A stretch of 64,000 nt of DNA from Bog-375 sp049698695 (GTDB lineage: Bacteria > Acidobacteriota > Terriglobia > Bryobacterales > Bryobacteraceae). Below the pieces are notes generated by a model, which was not told the DNA's origin, did no database searches, and saw only the letters and a program-made list of their open reading frames with translations. The stretch is taken from assembly GCA_049698695.1 (NCBI GenBank), contig JBAVYH010000168.1, positions 9,241 through 73,240 on the forward strand, written 5' to 3'. Below, one piece after another: positions 18,667-27,630 of the stretch (positions are counted from its first letter, which is position 1; each line of letters starts with the position of its first letter). The position numbers and the translations under genes are program-made.

Positions 18667-20808
18667 ATGCGAAAAATTCTCGCCATATTCTCGGTCTGGC
18701 TGCTGGCGGCCTCGGCGCAACAGGGCGCTCCGCAAGGCGGCAGCAACTCGACCGGCGTTCCCCGCGGCATCGTGACCTTCAGCACCACGCGGCAGCTTGT
18801 GGTGGAGGACGTGATCGTCAAATCGCAGAACGGCAGCCCGGTCGACAATCTGAAGGCCAGCGATTTCCTGGTCACCGAGGATGGCAAGCCGCAGAAGATC
18901 AGCGTCTTCGAATTTCAGAAGCTGTCGGAACAGCCGGAGCCCGCTCCGCCTCCAGCCTTGCAGCAGCGCAAGCAAGTGGCGGCCACCACTCCGCCGCCCG
19001 CGGTGAAGCCGCTTACGGCGGTTGAGATCGCACCGGAAAAACCGGGCGACATCAAGTACCGGGATAAGCGCCTACTGGTGATGTTTTTCGATATGACCTC
19101 GATGCCGATTCAGGACCAGATGCGCGCCCAGACGGCTGCGCTGAAATTTCTGAACACGCAGATGACGGCATCCGACTTGATGGCGGTCATGACGTTCTCC
19201 ACCGACATCAAAGTGGTCGAGGACTTCACCGACGACCGCGACTTGCTCGCAGAGGACATCAAGAAACTCATCATTGGCGAGGGCCAGGGCCTGGATGAGA
19301 CGGTGTCCGACGACAGCGCCTCCGATACCGGCGTGGCTTTCCAGCAGGACGATACGGAATTCAACATCTTCAATACCGACCGCCAGCTTGCGGCGCTGGA
19401 GTCGGCCGTAAAGATGCTAGCTTCGCTGAACGAGAAGAAAGCACTGGTGTATTTCGCCAGCGGTATGACGCGCAATGGGTTGGACAACCAGGCGCAGTTG
19501 CAAGCCACCATCAACGCCGCCATCCGTTCCAACGTTTCTTTCTATCCCATCGACGCCCGCGGCCTGGTGGCATCAGCGCCGCTGGGCGACGCAACCAAGG
19601 GCTCGCCCGGCGGGCAGGCGATGTACTCAGGCAGCTCGGCCCGCGCCGGCACCAGCAATTTCCAGGGACAGCAGGAAACGCTCTACACGCTGGCGTCGGA
19701 TACCGGCGGCAAGGCGCTGCTCGATAACAACGACCTTTCGATGGGACTCGTGCAAGCGCAGAAAGATATCTCGAGTTACTACATCATCGGCTACTATTCC
19801 CCCAATGAAACGCTCGACGGCCGCTTCCGCCGCGTCAAGATCGTTTTGAAAGACAAGGAGGTGGCGGCGCGGGTGGCCAGGCTCGATTACCGCCAGGGTT
19901 ACTATGCCGGCAAGGTGTTCGGAAAGCTCAGCACCACGGACAAGGAGCGGCAGTTAGCGGAAGCCTTGATGCTGGGCGATCCGGTCACCGATATCGATAT
20001 CGCCGTGGAAATCGACTATTTCCGGCTGGCGCGCGACCGCTACTTCGTGCCGGTGGTGGCGAAGATTCCCGGCAGCGAGCTGGAGCTGGCGCGCCATGGC
20101 GGCGCCGAATCCACGCGCATCGATTTCATCGGCCAGGTGAAAGACTCCGCCGGCAAGATCGTGCAGAACGTCCGCGATGTGGCCGACGTCAAGCTGAAGG
20201 GCGAGACCGCCGCGGATCTGGCCAAGCATCCCCTCGAATACGATACCGGCTTCACGCTGGCGCCGGGCAAGTACAACCTGAAGTTCCTGGCGCGCGAAAA
20301 TGAAACCGGCAAGATGGGCACTTACGAAATGAACTTCACGATTCCCGATTTGACCAGCGACCAGAAACTGCTGCCCATCAGCTCGGTCATTCTGAGCAGC
20401 CAGCGCATCGGCCTGGACGCAGCGGTGTTCAGCGCGGAGAGGGACAAGAAGCTGCTGGCCGCCAACCCGCTGGTGGAGGGCGGCCAGAAGCTGGTGCCGA
20501 GCGTGACGCGCGTCTTCAACAAGAACCAGGAGTTGTACGTCTACCTGGAGGCGTACGAACCGGCCGCGACGGCCACCCAGCCGATCGTCGCCAGCGTGGC
20601 GTTTTACCGCGGCAGGACCAAGGCGTTCGAATCGGCGCCGCTCGATGTCAGCCAAGGGCTGAACGAGAAATCGAAGGCGCTGCCGCTGCGTTTCAGCCTG
20701 CCGCTAGGCAAGCTGCAGCCGGGGCGCTACACCTGTCAGGTGACCGTGCTCAATCCCACTGCGCGGAAGTTCGCCTTCTGGCGAGCGCCAATGGTGGTGT
20801 TGCAATAG
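18667..20808 (+). CDS. exported VWA-domain protein, acidobacterial VWFA type
   Basis: A 713-residue secreted protein with an N-terminal signal peptide (ILAIFSVWLLAASAQQ). A beta-rich part (VVEDVIVKSQNGSPVDNLKASDFLVTEDGKPQKI) precedes a von Willebrand A domain about residues 135-390; its metal site begins with VMFFDMTSMP, a DxTSM version of the MIDAS DxSxS. This order matches the acidobacterial VWFA-related family (TIGR03436). The C-terminal half is a beta-sandwich-rich region of unknown role. The start, ATG 18667, is 4 bases past the receptor stop. It may act with the receptor at the cell surface, which is inference. Confidence 0.88.
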   Translation: MRKILAIFSVWLLAASAQQGAPQGGSNSTGVPRGIVTFSTTRQLVVEDVIVKSQNGSPVDNLKASDFLVTEDGKPQKISVFEFQKLSEQPEPAPPPALQQRKQVAATTPPPAVKPLTAVEIAPEKPGDIKYRDKRLLVMFFDMTSMPIQDQMRAQTAALKFLNTQMTASDLMAVMTFSTDIKVVEDFTDDRDLLAEDIKKLIIGEGQGLDETVSDDSASDTGVAFQQDDTEFNIFNTDRQLAALESAVKMLASLNEKKALVYFASGMTRNGLDNQAQLQATINAAIRSNVSFYPIDARGLVASAPLGDATKGSPGGQAMYSGSSARAGTSNFQGQQETLYTLASDTGGKALLDNNDLSMGLVQAQKDISSYYIIGYYSPNETLDGRFRRVKIVLKDKEVAARVARLDYRQGYYAGKVFGKLSTTDKERQLAEALMLGDPVTDIDIAVEIDYFRLARDRYFVPVVAKIPGSELELARHGGAESTRIDFIGQVKDSAGKIVQNVRDVADVKLKGETAADLAKHPLEYDTGFTLAPGKYNLKFLARENETGKMGTYEMNFTIPDLTSDQKLLPISSVILSSQRIGLDAAVFSAERDKKLLAANPLVEGGQKLVPSVTRVFNKNQELYVYLEAYEPAATATQPIVASVAFYRGRTKAFESAPLDVSQGLNEKSKALPLRFSLPLGKLQPGRYTCQVTVLNPTARKFAFWRAPMVVLQ

Positions 20809-20872
20809 GCTGAAGAGCCGGATCAGGGCGGTCCGCCGCGGCGAAAGCGCTTGCTCCACGACAAGCGCGAAT

Positions 20873-21949
20873 CTAGAGCAGATGTTCGCGATTCTGCCGC
20901 TCGAGCGCCTTGACCACGTCGCCGACTCGCTGCGCGCAGTCGCGTCGCGCTACCAGCAGAGCGTCGGGCGTATCGACCACGATCAAGTCGTCCACACCGA
21001 CCAGCGCCACTGTCTTGCCGCGGGCATCGACAAAGTTGTTGTGCGCCTGCAGGCAGACCGACTCGCCAGCCACCACGTTGCCGTCGCCGTCGCCCGGCAG
21101 CAGCTCGTAGACCGCGTTCCAGCTTCCCACGTCGTTCCAGCCGAAATCCGCCGCCGCGATGCCGCACACGTTGCCGGCTTTTTCCATCACGGCGTAGTCG
21201 ATGGAAATGTTGTCACACAAGGGGAAAGTCTGCGCCAGCCTGGCCGTGAACTGGCGTGAGCCGAAGCGGGGCAGGGAAGCCAGCAGGGTGGCTGTCTTCG
21301 GCAGGTGCTGCCGCAACTGTTCCAGCAGCACGCCAGCCCGCCAGAAGAACATGCCCGAGTTCCAATAGAAGTTGCCTGCCGCCACGTAGCGCTTGGCTTG
21401 AGCCAGCGCCGGCTTCTCGCGGAACCGCTTCACTGGCATTGGCGCGAGCGTTGCCGCTTGGGCGCCACGCGGGAATTCGATGTAGCCATACCCGGTTTCC
21501 GGCCATCGCGGCCGAATCCCCACCACCATCAAATGTCCGGCAGCAGCGCCCTGGAAGGCGGCTCGCACCACGCTGCGATACACCCCCGGCCGGGCAACCA
21601 CGTGATCGGAGGGAAACACGCCCATCAGGGCATCGGGGTCGAGCGAGTGCAGGATGTGCGCCGCCAGCCCGATTGCCGCCGCCGTGTTGCGTTGCGCCGG
21701 TTCGGCCAGCACCTGTGTCTTGGGCACGGCGGGTAACTGCTCCACGATGGCGTCGCGCAGGTAATGGCTGGTCAGGATCCAGATGCGCTCCGGCGGAATC
21801 GCCGGCGCGAGGCGGTCCAGGGTGGCCTGAATCAGCGATCGCTCGCCCACTACGTTCAGCACTTGCTTGGCGGAGCGCCTGCGGCTCCGCGGCCAGAAGC
21901 GCGTGCCACGTCCTCCGGCGAGGATCAAACCATAACAGTGGCGGTTCAT
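20873..21949 (-). CDS. manC: mannose-1-phosphate guanylyltransferase
   Basis: A 358-residue nucleotidyltransferase making GDP-mannose from GTP and mannose 1-phosphate for surface polysaccharide. The signature GGRGTRFWPRSRR at the N-terminus binds the nucleotide; EPAQRNTAAAIGLAA, GVFPSDHVV, TGYGYIEFPRG and FREKP are family motifs, and WNSGMFFWRA and SIDYAVMEKA follow in the expected order. It lacks the C-terminal phosphomannose isomerase cupin found in longer bifunctional enzymes. ATG 21949 directly abuts the stop codon of lepB (TGAATG), so the two are translated from one mRNA. Confidence 0.92.
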   Translation of the reverse strand: MNRHCYGLILAGGRGTRFWPRSRRRSAKQVLNVVGERSLIQATLDRLAPAIPPERIWILTSHYLRDAIVEQLPAVPKTQVLAEPAQRNTAAAIGLAAHILHSLDPDALMGVFPSDHVVARPGVYRSVVRAAFQGAAAGHLMVVGIRPRWPETGYGYIEFPRGAQAATLAPMPVKRFREKPALAQAKRYVAAGNFYWNSGMFFWRAGVLLEQLRQHLPKTATLLASLPRFGSRQFTARLAQTFPLCDNISIDYAVMEKAGNVCGIAAADFGWNDVGSWNAVYELLPGDGDGNVVAGESVCLQAHNNFVDARGKTVALVGVDDLIVVDTPDALLVARRDCAQRVGDVVKALERQNREHLL

Positions 21950-22741
21950 TCAGTTCAGCGAGTAGCCGTGAATCAGGCGAAGAGTCCGGTTCCAGCGGGT
22001 CTTGCCGGGGAAGTGCTCCACCAGGTCCACCATGTGCCGCCAGCTCAAGGCGGGGCCGATCAACGCCGCTGTCGGCGCGTCGTAAGACCAGTAAATCAGC
22101 AGCGGCTTGCCGATAATATTGGCCCGCGGCACGAACCCCCAGTAGCGGCTGTCGAGCGAATAGTCGCGGTTATCGCCCATTGCAAAATAACAGTCGGGTG
22201 GGACTACAACCTCGCCATTGCGCACGTGATTCAACAGCATGTCTTGCGCGGCCGTTTCCAGGTGCACACTGGGAGTGCTGGGAAAATTGTCGCGGTAGGA
22301 TTCGATATAGGGCGTCTTGTGATAGACGTAGGGCTCCTGCACCGCTTTGCCGTTCAGGATGAGCTGCTTGTTGCTCAGCCGGATGCGGTCGCCGGGCAGG
22401 CCGATGCAGCGCTTGACGAACGTCTGCTTGATGTTCACCGGATAACGGAAGACGATGATGTCGCCGCGCTTGATCTCGGTGTAAGGCAGAATGTGTTTCG
22501 AGACCGGGCCCGAAGGCGCGTAGGAAAGTTTGTCCACCAGCAGATGATCGCCGACCAGTAGCGTGTCTTCCATGCTTCCGGTGGGGATCACGAAGGCTTG
22601 CACCAGCGAAGTGGTGCCGAACAACAGCAGGATGATAATGACGGTCCATTCCGCGATGGATCCCCGCTGCGCCTGAGGCAACGGAGCCTCCAGCGGCCGA
22701 GCCGGCGGCTCCTCGACCGCGGCTGCGTTGTTTTCATCCAC
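21950..22741 (-). CDS. lepB: signal peptidase I
   Basis: A 263-residue membrane-anchored serine protease that removes signal peptides on the outer face of the inner membrane. One transmembrane helix (about residues 31-50) is followed by the catalytic Ser56 in PTGSMEDTL, the general-base Lys110 in FVKRCIGLPGD, and the conserved MGDNRDYSLDSRYWGFVP box. The start is GTG 22741, with a GAGAGG stretch a few bases upstream. It lies directly in front of the mannose-1-phosphate guanylyltransferase gene and diverges from the SMR-like pair. Confidence 0.95.
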   Translation of the reverse strand: MDENNAAAVEEPPARPLEAPLPQAQRGSIAEWTVIIILLLFGTTSLVQAFVIPTGSMEDTLLVGDHLLVDKLSYAPSGPVSKHILPYTEIKRGDIIVFRYPVNIKQTFVKRCIGLPGDRIRLSNKQLILNGKAVQEPYVYHKTPYIESYRDNFPSTPSVHLETAAQDMLLNHVRNGEVVVPPDCYFAMGDNRDYSLDSRYWGFVPRANIIGKPLLIYWSYDAPTAALIGPALSWRHMVDLVEHFPGKTRWNRTLRLIHGYSLN

Positions 22742-22821
22742 AGCCTCTCATTGTACCTACAATCCCTGCTATCCTGTTCTGGCAGAGTCCGCCAATCAGG
22801 CATTCCGGGAGGTTCCAGGTC

Positions 22822-23217
22822 TTGAGCAGCACCACCGCGCCCGCTCGCGTGAATCCAAATTCCGCGGCGCGCCGGCGCATGATCCTGATGGTGGCCGGGG
22901 CCACCCTGCTCAGCGCGGCGGCGCAGATCCTGATGAAGATCGGGATGAACCAGTTCAGCCTGAACCTGGTGGCTGTCCTGACCAACGTGCCGCTGATCGC
23001 CGGGTACGCCCTATATGGTCTGTTCACCATAATGATGGTGCTGGCGCTGCGCGAGGGCGAACTGTCGCTGATCTATCCCATCATCAGCCTGTCCTATGTC
23101 TGGGTGACGGCGCTTTCCTACTTCATCTTTCACGACACCCTTAGTCCGTTGAAGCTGACAGGCATCGCCGGCATCATGGCGGGAGTGACCTTGCTCGGCC
23201 GGGGTGAAGAGAAGTGA
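22822..23217 (+). CDS. small EamA/SMR-type membrane protein, ArnE/ArnF-like subunit 1
   Basis: A 131-residue protein with four hydrophobic helices. It shows ILMKIGMNQF in helix 1, a conserved Lys after a Gln as in small drug/metabolite transporters, and the late SLSYVWVTALSYFIFHD and TGIAGIMAGVTLL helices typical of the EamA/SMR superfamily. The overlap by 4 bases with a second four-helix protein suggests a heterodimer as in ArnE/ArnF, which flips undecaprenyl-phosphate-linked aminoarabinose. The proposed start is TTG 22822, 9 bases after GGGAGG. A lipid-linked sugar substrate is inference. Confidence 0.8.
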   Translation: MSSTTAPARVNPNSAARRRMILMVAGATLLSAAAQILMKIGMNQFSLNLVAVLTNVPLIAGYALYGLFTIMMVLALREGELSLIYPIISLSYVWVTALSYFIFHDTLSPLKLTGIAGIMAGVTLLGRGEEK

Positions 23218-23564
23218 CTTCCACTCCACTCAGCTCCATTCTGCTGGTGCTATTCGGCTCCGTCGTGGGCTCTTTTGGCGCCGTGTTTCTGAAGCTCGGC
23301 GCGGTCCGGCTGACGGGCGGGTTGATGAGCTTGCTGAACTGGCGCCTGGCGTTCGGAATCGGCCTGTACCTGGCTTCCTCGGTGTTCTACGGCCTGGGAA
23401 TCCGGCACGGGCAGCTCTCCGTGCTGTTCCCCATGGTTGCGGCGGGATATATCTGGACCCTGGTGTGGGCTCGCCTCTTTTTCCACGAGCGATTCAACCG
23501 ATCCAAGCTGGTCGGGTTAAGCCTGGTATTGGCGGGCGTGCTGCTGGTCGGCATGGGCAGTTAA
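23214..23564 (+). CDS. small EamA/SMR-type membrane protein, ArnE/ArnF-like subunit 2
   Basis: A 116-residue four-helix protein. Helix 1 has FGAVFLKLGAVRL, and the pair GLYLASSVFYGLGIRHGQLSVLFPMVAAGYIWTL and FFHERFNRSKLVGLSLVLAGV matches the EamA/SMR pattern seen in its partner (YALYGLFTIMMVLALREGELSLIYP). GTG 23214 overlaps the partner's TGA stop (GTGA). The two are likely co-translated and assemble with opposite topology. The neighbourhood of mannose activation and kdsD suggests an envelope-glycan role. Confidence 0.8.
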   Translation: MTSTPLSSILLVLFGSVVGSFGAVFLKLGAVRLTGGLMSLLNWRLAFGIGLYLASSVFYGLGIRHGQLSVLFPMVAAGYIWTLVWARLFFHERFNRSKLVGLSLVLAGVLLVGMGS

Positions 23565-23655
23565 GCGCGGTCGAATTGTGCTGCCAGTGGCGCTCCGCCG
23601 GCAATTCAGGGTGCGCCGTGTACTAAGCTAAAAAGGAGTCTTCTGGAGTCTTCTT

Positions 23656-24618
23656 ATGCTACGACGCTCGATTTTGCCCGCTCTATTCCTCGTCGCCTGC
23701 ACCTCGTTGCACGCCGACGTAACCATGCGAATGTCATTCGATTTCAAGATCAACATGGCGCTGCCCACGGCAGTTCCACAGTTGCCCTTCCACGAGATGG
23801 TGACACGCGTCAAAGGCGACCGCGGCTATGCAGCAATCGGGCCGATCATCGCCATCACGGATATTTCCACCGGCAAGGTTACGCTGCTCGATCCCAAGAC
23901 CCAGCACTACGCCACGATGGCCATGGCGGACTACATGTCGAAGCTCGCCGGCGCCAACGGTCAGAACACGCAGAACCTGCCGGAGGAAGCCAAGCAGATG
24001 CTGGCGAAGATCAAATTCGATACCGAATCGCATGATACCGGCCGCACCGACCGCATCCAGGGCATCGAGGCTTACGAGCGTGAGGTAGTGGTCAACATGT
24101 CGATTCCGGTCCCGATGCCGGGGCAGGAGAATGGCATGCAGATCAGCATGAAGCTCCAGGTCTGGAAGCCCAAGCCGGCCGAATTCGAGCGCGTGCCGGC
24201 GTTGCGGGAGCTGGTCGCTTACAATGACCGCAACAAAGGCTTCGGCGATCTGGCTAGCATTATGCGCCAGATGTTCGGGGCCATGCCCGGCATGGGCGAC
24301 AACGTCAGCAAAATGGTTGCGGAACTCACCAAGGGTGGCAACGTGACGCTTGGCATGCACATGGGCTTCTTTATGCCGGGTCTGGCGAAGATGTTGGAAC
24401 AGGCGCAGGCGGCGCAAGGCAAAAGTGGCGCCGCTTCAGCCGCTTCCATCTTACCGGCCGGCGACACACCGCTCGCTGAGGTGAACGTCGATCTGAAGGA
24501 ACTCTCCACCGACGCCGTACCGGACGAAGTGTTCGCCATCCCCGCCGGATACAAAGAGGCGCCGTTGGACGACATGCTGAAAGGCATGACTAACGCTTTA
24601 ACCGGCGCCAAGCAGTAA
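23656..24618 (+). CDS. secreted protein of unknown function
   Basis: A 320-residue exported protein with a signal peptide (ILPALFLVACTSLHA). The mature part starts as a beta-strand-rich region (DVTMRMSFDFKINMALP ... FHEMVTRVKGDRGYAAIGPIIAITDISTGKVTLLDPKTQHYATM), a layout reminiscent of LolA/DUF4412-like periplasmic domains that sense or bind lipids. The C-terminal third is Met- and Gly-rich and ends with IPAGYKEAPLDDMLKGM, a closing motif common in secreted acidobacterial proteins. An AAAAAGGAG ribosome-binding site precedes ATG 23656 at some distance. Function unknown. Confidence 0.75.
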   Translation: MLRRSILPALFLVACTSLHADVTMRMSFDFKINMALPTAVPQLPFHEMVTRVKGDRGYAAIGPIIAITDISTGKVTLLDPKTQHYATMAMADYMSKLAGANGQNTQNLPEEAKQMLAKIKFDTESHDTGRTDRIQGIEAYEREVVVNMSIPVPMPGQENGMQISMKLQVWKPKPAEFERVPALRELVAYNDRNKGFGDLASIMRQMFGAMPGMGDNVSKMVAELTKGGNVTLGMHMGFFMPGLAKMLEQAQAAQGKSGAASAASILPAGDTPLAEVNVDLKELSTDAVPDEVFAIPAGYKEAPLDDMLKGMTNALTGAKQ

Positions 24619-24738
24619 GGAACGGCCGCCGGTCGGCGGAAAGGGTCACGCTCCGTACGGCTGGCGGTCTCTTAACCGGGCCCTTTTATCCGAAACATTC
24701 GGGGCCAGACATGCGTAAATCCCTACCGGGGAACCAGC

Positions 24739-25803
24739 ATGCGCTTCGTCAATTCCACCCGCAGAGATTTCCTGGCGACGCTTGCCGGCGGGGCGCTGGC
24801 GTCCAGCGCGCTCGCAGCGCCGTCGGCAAGGCCGGTCGTCAGTGTAGTCAAGATTCGAAATGGCAACATCGACGCAGCCGTTGAAGGCGCAATCGAGCTC
24901 TTGGGCGGCATGCGCTCCCTCACCCAAGGCAAGGAACGCATCCTGCTGAAGCCGAACCTCGTATCGGCCGAGCCCAAGGCTACCACCAAGCTACCGGTGG
25001 TCCGCACTTTGGCCCGGCTGATGAAAGGGGCCGGCAAGGATGTTTCGATCGGCGAAGGATCGGCGGCCGCGGCGCCGTTCAACGTGCACGGAAGCGAGGT
25101 CTTCCGCACCACAAAGAAGGATCTGCTGAACGGATTGCAACAATACGTTTTCGACCAACTGGGGTATTCCGAGCTCGCCAAGTCGCTCGGTTTGCCCCTG
25201 GTCAACCTTCACACGGGTGAACTGGTGGAGGTGAAGGTGCCCGCTGCATTTGTGTTCGACAGCATCACCATTCACCGCGCCCTGGCGGAAACGGACCTCC
25301 TTTGCTCAGTTCCGATGATGAAGACGCATGTTCTCGCCGGTGTCACCCTGGGGATGAAGAACCTGATCGGCGTGTACCCGGGGTCGGTCTATCAGGCCGT
25401 TCGGGGCCTCATGCACGACGCTACAGCCAAGGTGGAACCATCCGGAACCGCGGCGGCAATCGTGGACATGGTGCGGGCGAACAAACTCGGCCTGGTGGTT
25501 GTGGACGGCTCGACTGCCATGGAAGGCAACGGGCCGTGGGACGGGCCGCTGGTGCCGATGGAGGTGATCGTCGCCGGCACGAATCCGCTGGCCACCGACA
25601 TGGTGGCGGCAAATCTGATGGGATTTGACCCGCCGGAGATCCCCACGTTTACCTGGGCCAACAAGGCCGGACTGCGCCCGGAGCGCTTGGAGGAAATCGA
25701 AGTGCGCGGGGAGCCAGTCGAGAAGGTCAGGCGGAGATTTAAACGGCCGCTGATTCAGCCATGGAGCTTCGTTCGCGCCGTTTGGGCAACCCGCGAAATC
25801 TAG
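24739..25803 (+). CDS. DUF362 domain protein with Tat signal
   Basis: A 354-residue protein starting with a twin-arginine signal (STRRDFLATLAGG, Arg8-Arg9, then an Ala-rich segment), so it is probably folded or loaded with a cofactor before export. The body is a DUF362 domain: LLKPNLVSAEPKATT near residue 75, VSIGEGSAA, LLCSVPMMKTHVLAGVTLGMKNLIGVYPG and GNGPWDGPLVPMEVIVAGTNPLATD. Some DUF362 proteins carry Fe-S clusters, but no ferredoxin cysteine motif is present here. Function unknown; it stands alone. Confidence 0.88.
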   Translation: MRFVNSTRRDFLATLAGGALASSALAAPSARPVVSVVKIRNGNIDAAVEGAIELLGGMRSLTQGKERILLKPNLVSAEPKATTKLPVVRTLARLMKGAGKDVSIGEGSAAAAPFNVHGSEVFRTTKKDLLNGLQQYVFDQLGYSELAKSLGLPLVNLHTGELVEVKVPAAFVFDSITIHRALAETDLLCSVPMMKTHVLAGVTLGMKNLIGVYPGSVYQAVRGLMHDATAKVEPSGTAAAIVDMVRANKLGLVVVDGSTAMEGNGPWDGPLVPMEVIVAGTNPLATDMVAANLMGFDPPEIPTFTWANKAGLRPERLEEIEVRGEPVEKVRRRFKRPLIQPWSFVRAVWATREI

Positions 25804-25975
25804 CGTCGCCAGAGGGGCCGTAGCGCCGGCGTTCTTGGCTTGGCGCCGGTTCTTTGCGCGCCGCGCGTGCTTTGCCTTTTGATCCTCGGCGTAGAGCTGA
25901 GCGCGCCACCGGCCCACGGTTACAAATCCTGCATTCGCGCCGCCCCCGCCGGCGTATAGATGAATGGAGGTCGCC

Positions 25976-26830
25976 GTGAAGCTTTTGATTGTGGCCGGCG
26001 CCGTGGCGGGGCTGCTAGCGGCGCAAACGCCCGACGCAAGCGCCATCATGGCGCAGGTCGGCATCAACCAAGCCAAGAGCCGGGAACAGCGCACAGAGTG
26101 GATCTACCAGCAGAAACAGGTTCTCCGCATGATCCGCAGCAACGGCAAGGTGGCCCGCGAGGAACACCGCGAATACCTGGTACTGCCGGACCGCCGTGGT
26201 GTCAAGAAACAGCTTACAAGTTTCGACGGAAAGTACGCGTATCACAGCACTTATATCGCCTACGACAAGCCTGACTACACCTACAAAGGGTTGGACATCG
26301 ATGGTGAGTTGATCGGCCAGATGTCGGAAGACATGACGAATGAAAAAGAATCTGTGGATGGGATAGAATCTGATTTGTTTCCATTGACTTATCATCAGCA
26401 GTTAAAGTACTCCTTTCGGCTGGTTGGCGGAATCGAGGATTACCGCGGACGAAAGGTCTGGCGGATCGCTTTCGAGCCCAGGCAACGTGCCAGCATCTTC
26501 GATGGGGACGAGGGCGGCAAGACAATGTGGAGGGGTGAAGCGCTGATCGACGCCCAGGAGTCTGAGCCGGTGGTGGTGACCACCAGCTTGGCAGCGAAGG
26601 TGCCCGCCGCGGTCCGCATCCTGCTGGGCACCAACATCAAGGGGCTCGGGTTCAGCCTGAGCTACCAAAAGCTCGCCGACGGTGTATGGTTTCCCGCGAG
26701 TTATGGCGGCGAATTTGAAGTGACCGGTTTGTTTTTCTATAAGCGTACGATGAGCATTTCGCTGGTTAACAGCGGTTTCCGCCATGCGGACGTTACCAGC
26801 AAAATCGCTTTCGCGAAGGGTGACGAATAG
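25976..26830 (+). CDS. exported protein of unknown function, first gene of an ECF operon
   Basis: A 284-residue secreted protein with a signal peptide (KLLIVAGAVAGLLAAQ). The mature part begins with an Arg/Lys-rich helix (QAKSREQRTEWIYQQKQV) and continues as a beta-rich domain resembling outer-membrane lipoprotein-sorting (LolA/LolB-like) folds: EEHREYLVLPDRRG, VWRIAFEPRQ, YGGEFEVTGLFFYKRTM. GTG 25976 is preferred because GGAGG ends 5 bases before it; ATG 25964 is an alternative. The stop lies 3 bases before the GTG start of the sigma-factor gene, so it may be part of the envelope signal handled by that sigma factor. Confidence 0.72.
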   Translation: MKLLIVAGAVAGLLAAQTPDASAIMAQVGINQAKSREQRTEWIYQQKQVLRMIRSNGKVAREEHREYLVLPDRRGVKKQLTSFDGKYAYHSTYIAYDKPDYTYKGLDIDGELIGQMSEDMTNEKESVDGIESDLFPLTYHQQLKYSFRLVGGIEDYRGRKVWRIAFEPRQRASIFDGDEGGKTMWRGEALIDAQESEPVVVTTSLAAKVPAAVRILLGTNIKGLGFSLSYQKLADGVWFPASYGGEFEVTGLFFYKRTMSISLVNSGFRHADVTSKIAFAKGDE

Positions 26831-26833
26831 ACG

Positions 26834-27367
26834 GTGCTGACCGCGGCGGTGGAAACGGGCTGCGATTTCGGGACGCTGGTGCAGCGGCACCAGGCGATGG
26901 TGTTCTCCATCGCGCTTCATTTCCTGCGCGATCGGGCCACTGCCGAGGAGATAGCGCAGGAGGTGTTTTTCAGCTTGCATAGGAATTTGCATCAGGTCGA
27001 AACGCCGGCGCACGCGGCCGCCTGGCTGCGAAAAGTGGCCGTTCAGCGCTCGATCGACGAAGGACGGCGGCGCAGCCGCAGGCCGCAAGTGGCGCTCGAG
27101 GATGTGGGGGAACCGGCCACTCACGTTGCGCCGGGCGATCCGCTGCTCAGCGAGTTGCTACGCAAGCTGGTCGCCACCCTGCCGGAGGCGCCACGGATGG
27201 TGATGGTGCTGCGCTACCAGGAGGACCTGGAGCCCGCCGAGATCGCCGCCACGCTGGAGATGCCGGTGGCCACGGTGAAGAGTCATCTGCAACGCTCGCT
27301 GGCAGTGCTGCGCGGGAAGTTGGCGCGGCGCGGCATAGGAGAAAGAGAAACCGGATGGACTGGCTAG
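26834..27367 (+). CDS. RNA polymerase sigma factor, ECF family
   Basis: A 177-residue extracytoplasmic-function sigma factor. Region 2 is clear (MVFSIALHFLRDRATAEEIAQEVFFSLHRNLHQV, then HAAAWLRKVAVQRSIDEGRRR), followed by an acidic linker and region 4 with the helix-turn-helix (LPEAPRMVMVLRYQEDLEPAEIAATLEMPVATVKSHLQRSLAVLRG). It starts with GTG 26834. Its 3' end overlaps the next gene by 13 bases. The next gene lacks the zinc-finger of classic anti-sigma factors. Confidence 0.93.
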   Translation: MLTAAVETGCDFGTLVQRHQAMVFSIALHFLRDRATAEEIAQEVFFSLHRNLHQVETPAHAAAWLRKVAVQRSIDEGRRRSRRPQVALEDVGEPATHVAPGDPLLSELLRKLVATLPEAPRMVMVLRYQEDLEPAEIAATLEMPVATVKSHLQRSLAVLRGKLARRGIGERETGWTG

Positions 27368-27630
27368 AAAACGAGTTGCGGCGGGCGCTGGCCCGCCAGG
27401 AACCGCCGGAGGGCTTCGCGGAGCGTGTGCTGGCCCGGTCCGTGCGCGGGGCATCGGACGCGCGCCGATGGCTGGCTCTGGCGGCCATGGTAGTGGTGGC
27501 GGCGGGCGCCGGGGGTGCCTGGCGCCAGCACCAGGGGAACGAGGCCAAGCAGGAAGTAATACTGGCGCTGAAACTCGCCTCCGCGCCGGTGCATCGCATT
27601 CAATCTGAGGTTAGGGGCATAACGCAATGA
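27355..27630 (+). CDS. small single-pass membrane protein, probable anti-sigma partner
   Basis: A 91-residue protein with an acidic, basic-ended cytoplasmic N-terminus (DWLENELRRALARQEPPEGFAERVLARS), one transmembrane helix about residues 40-56 (LALAAMVVVAAGAGGAW) and a short outer part. Position directly after, and overlapping, an ECF sigma-factor gene suggests an anti-sigma factor; no HxxxCxxC zinc motif is present. ATG 27355 lies inside the end of the sigma-factor gene, and its own stop overlaps the next start (ATGA at 27627). Function by context only. Confidence 0.72.
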   Translation: MDWLENELRRALARQEPPEGFAERVLARSVRGASDARRWLALAAMVVVAAGAGGAWRQHQGNEAKQEVILALKLASAPVHRIQSEVRGITQ

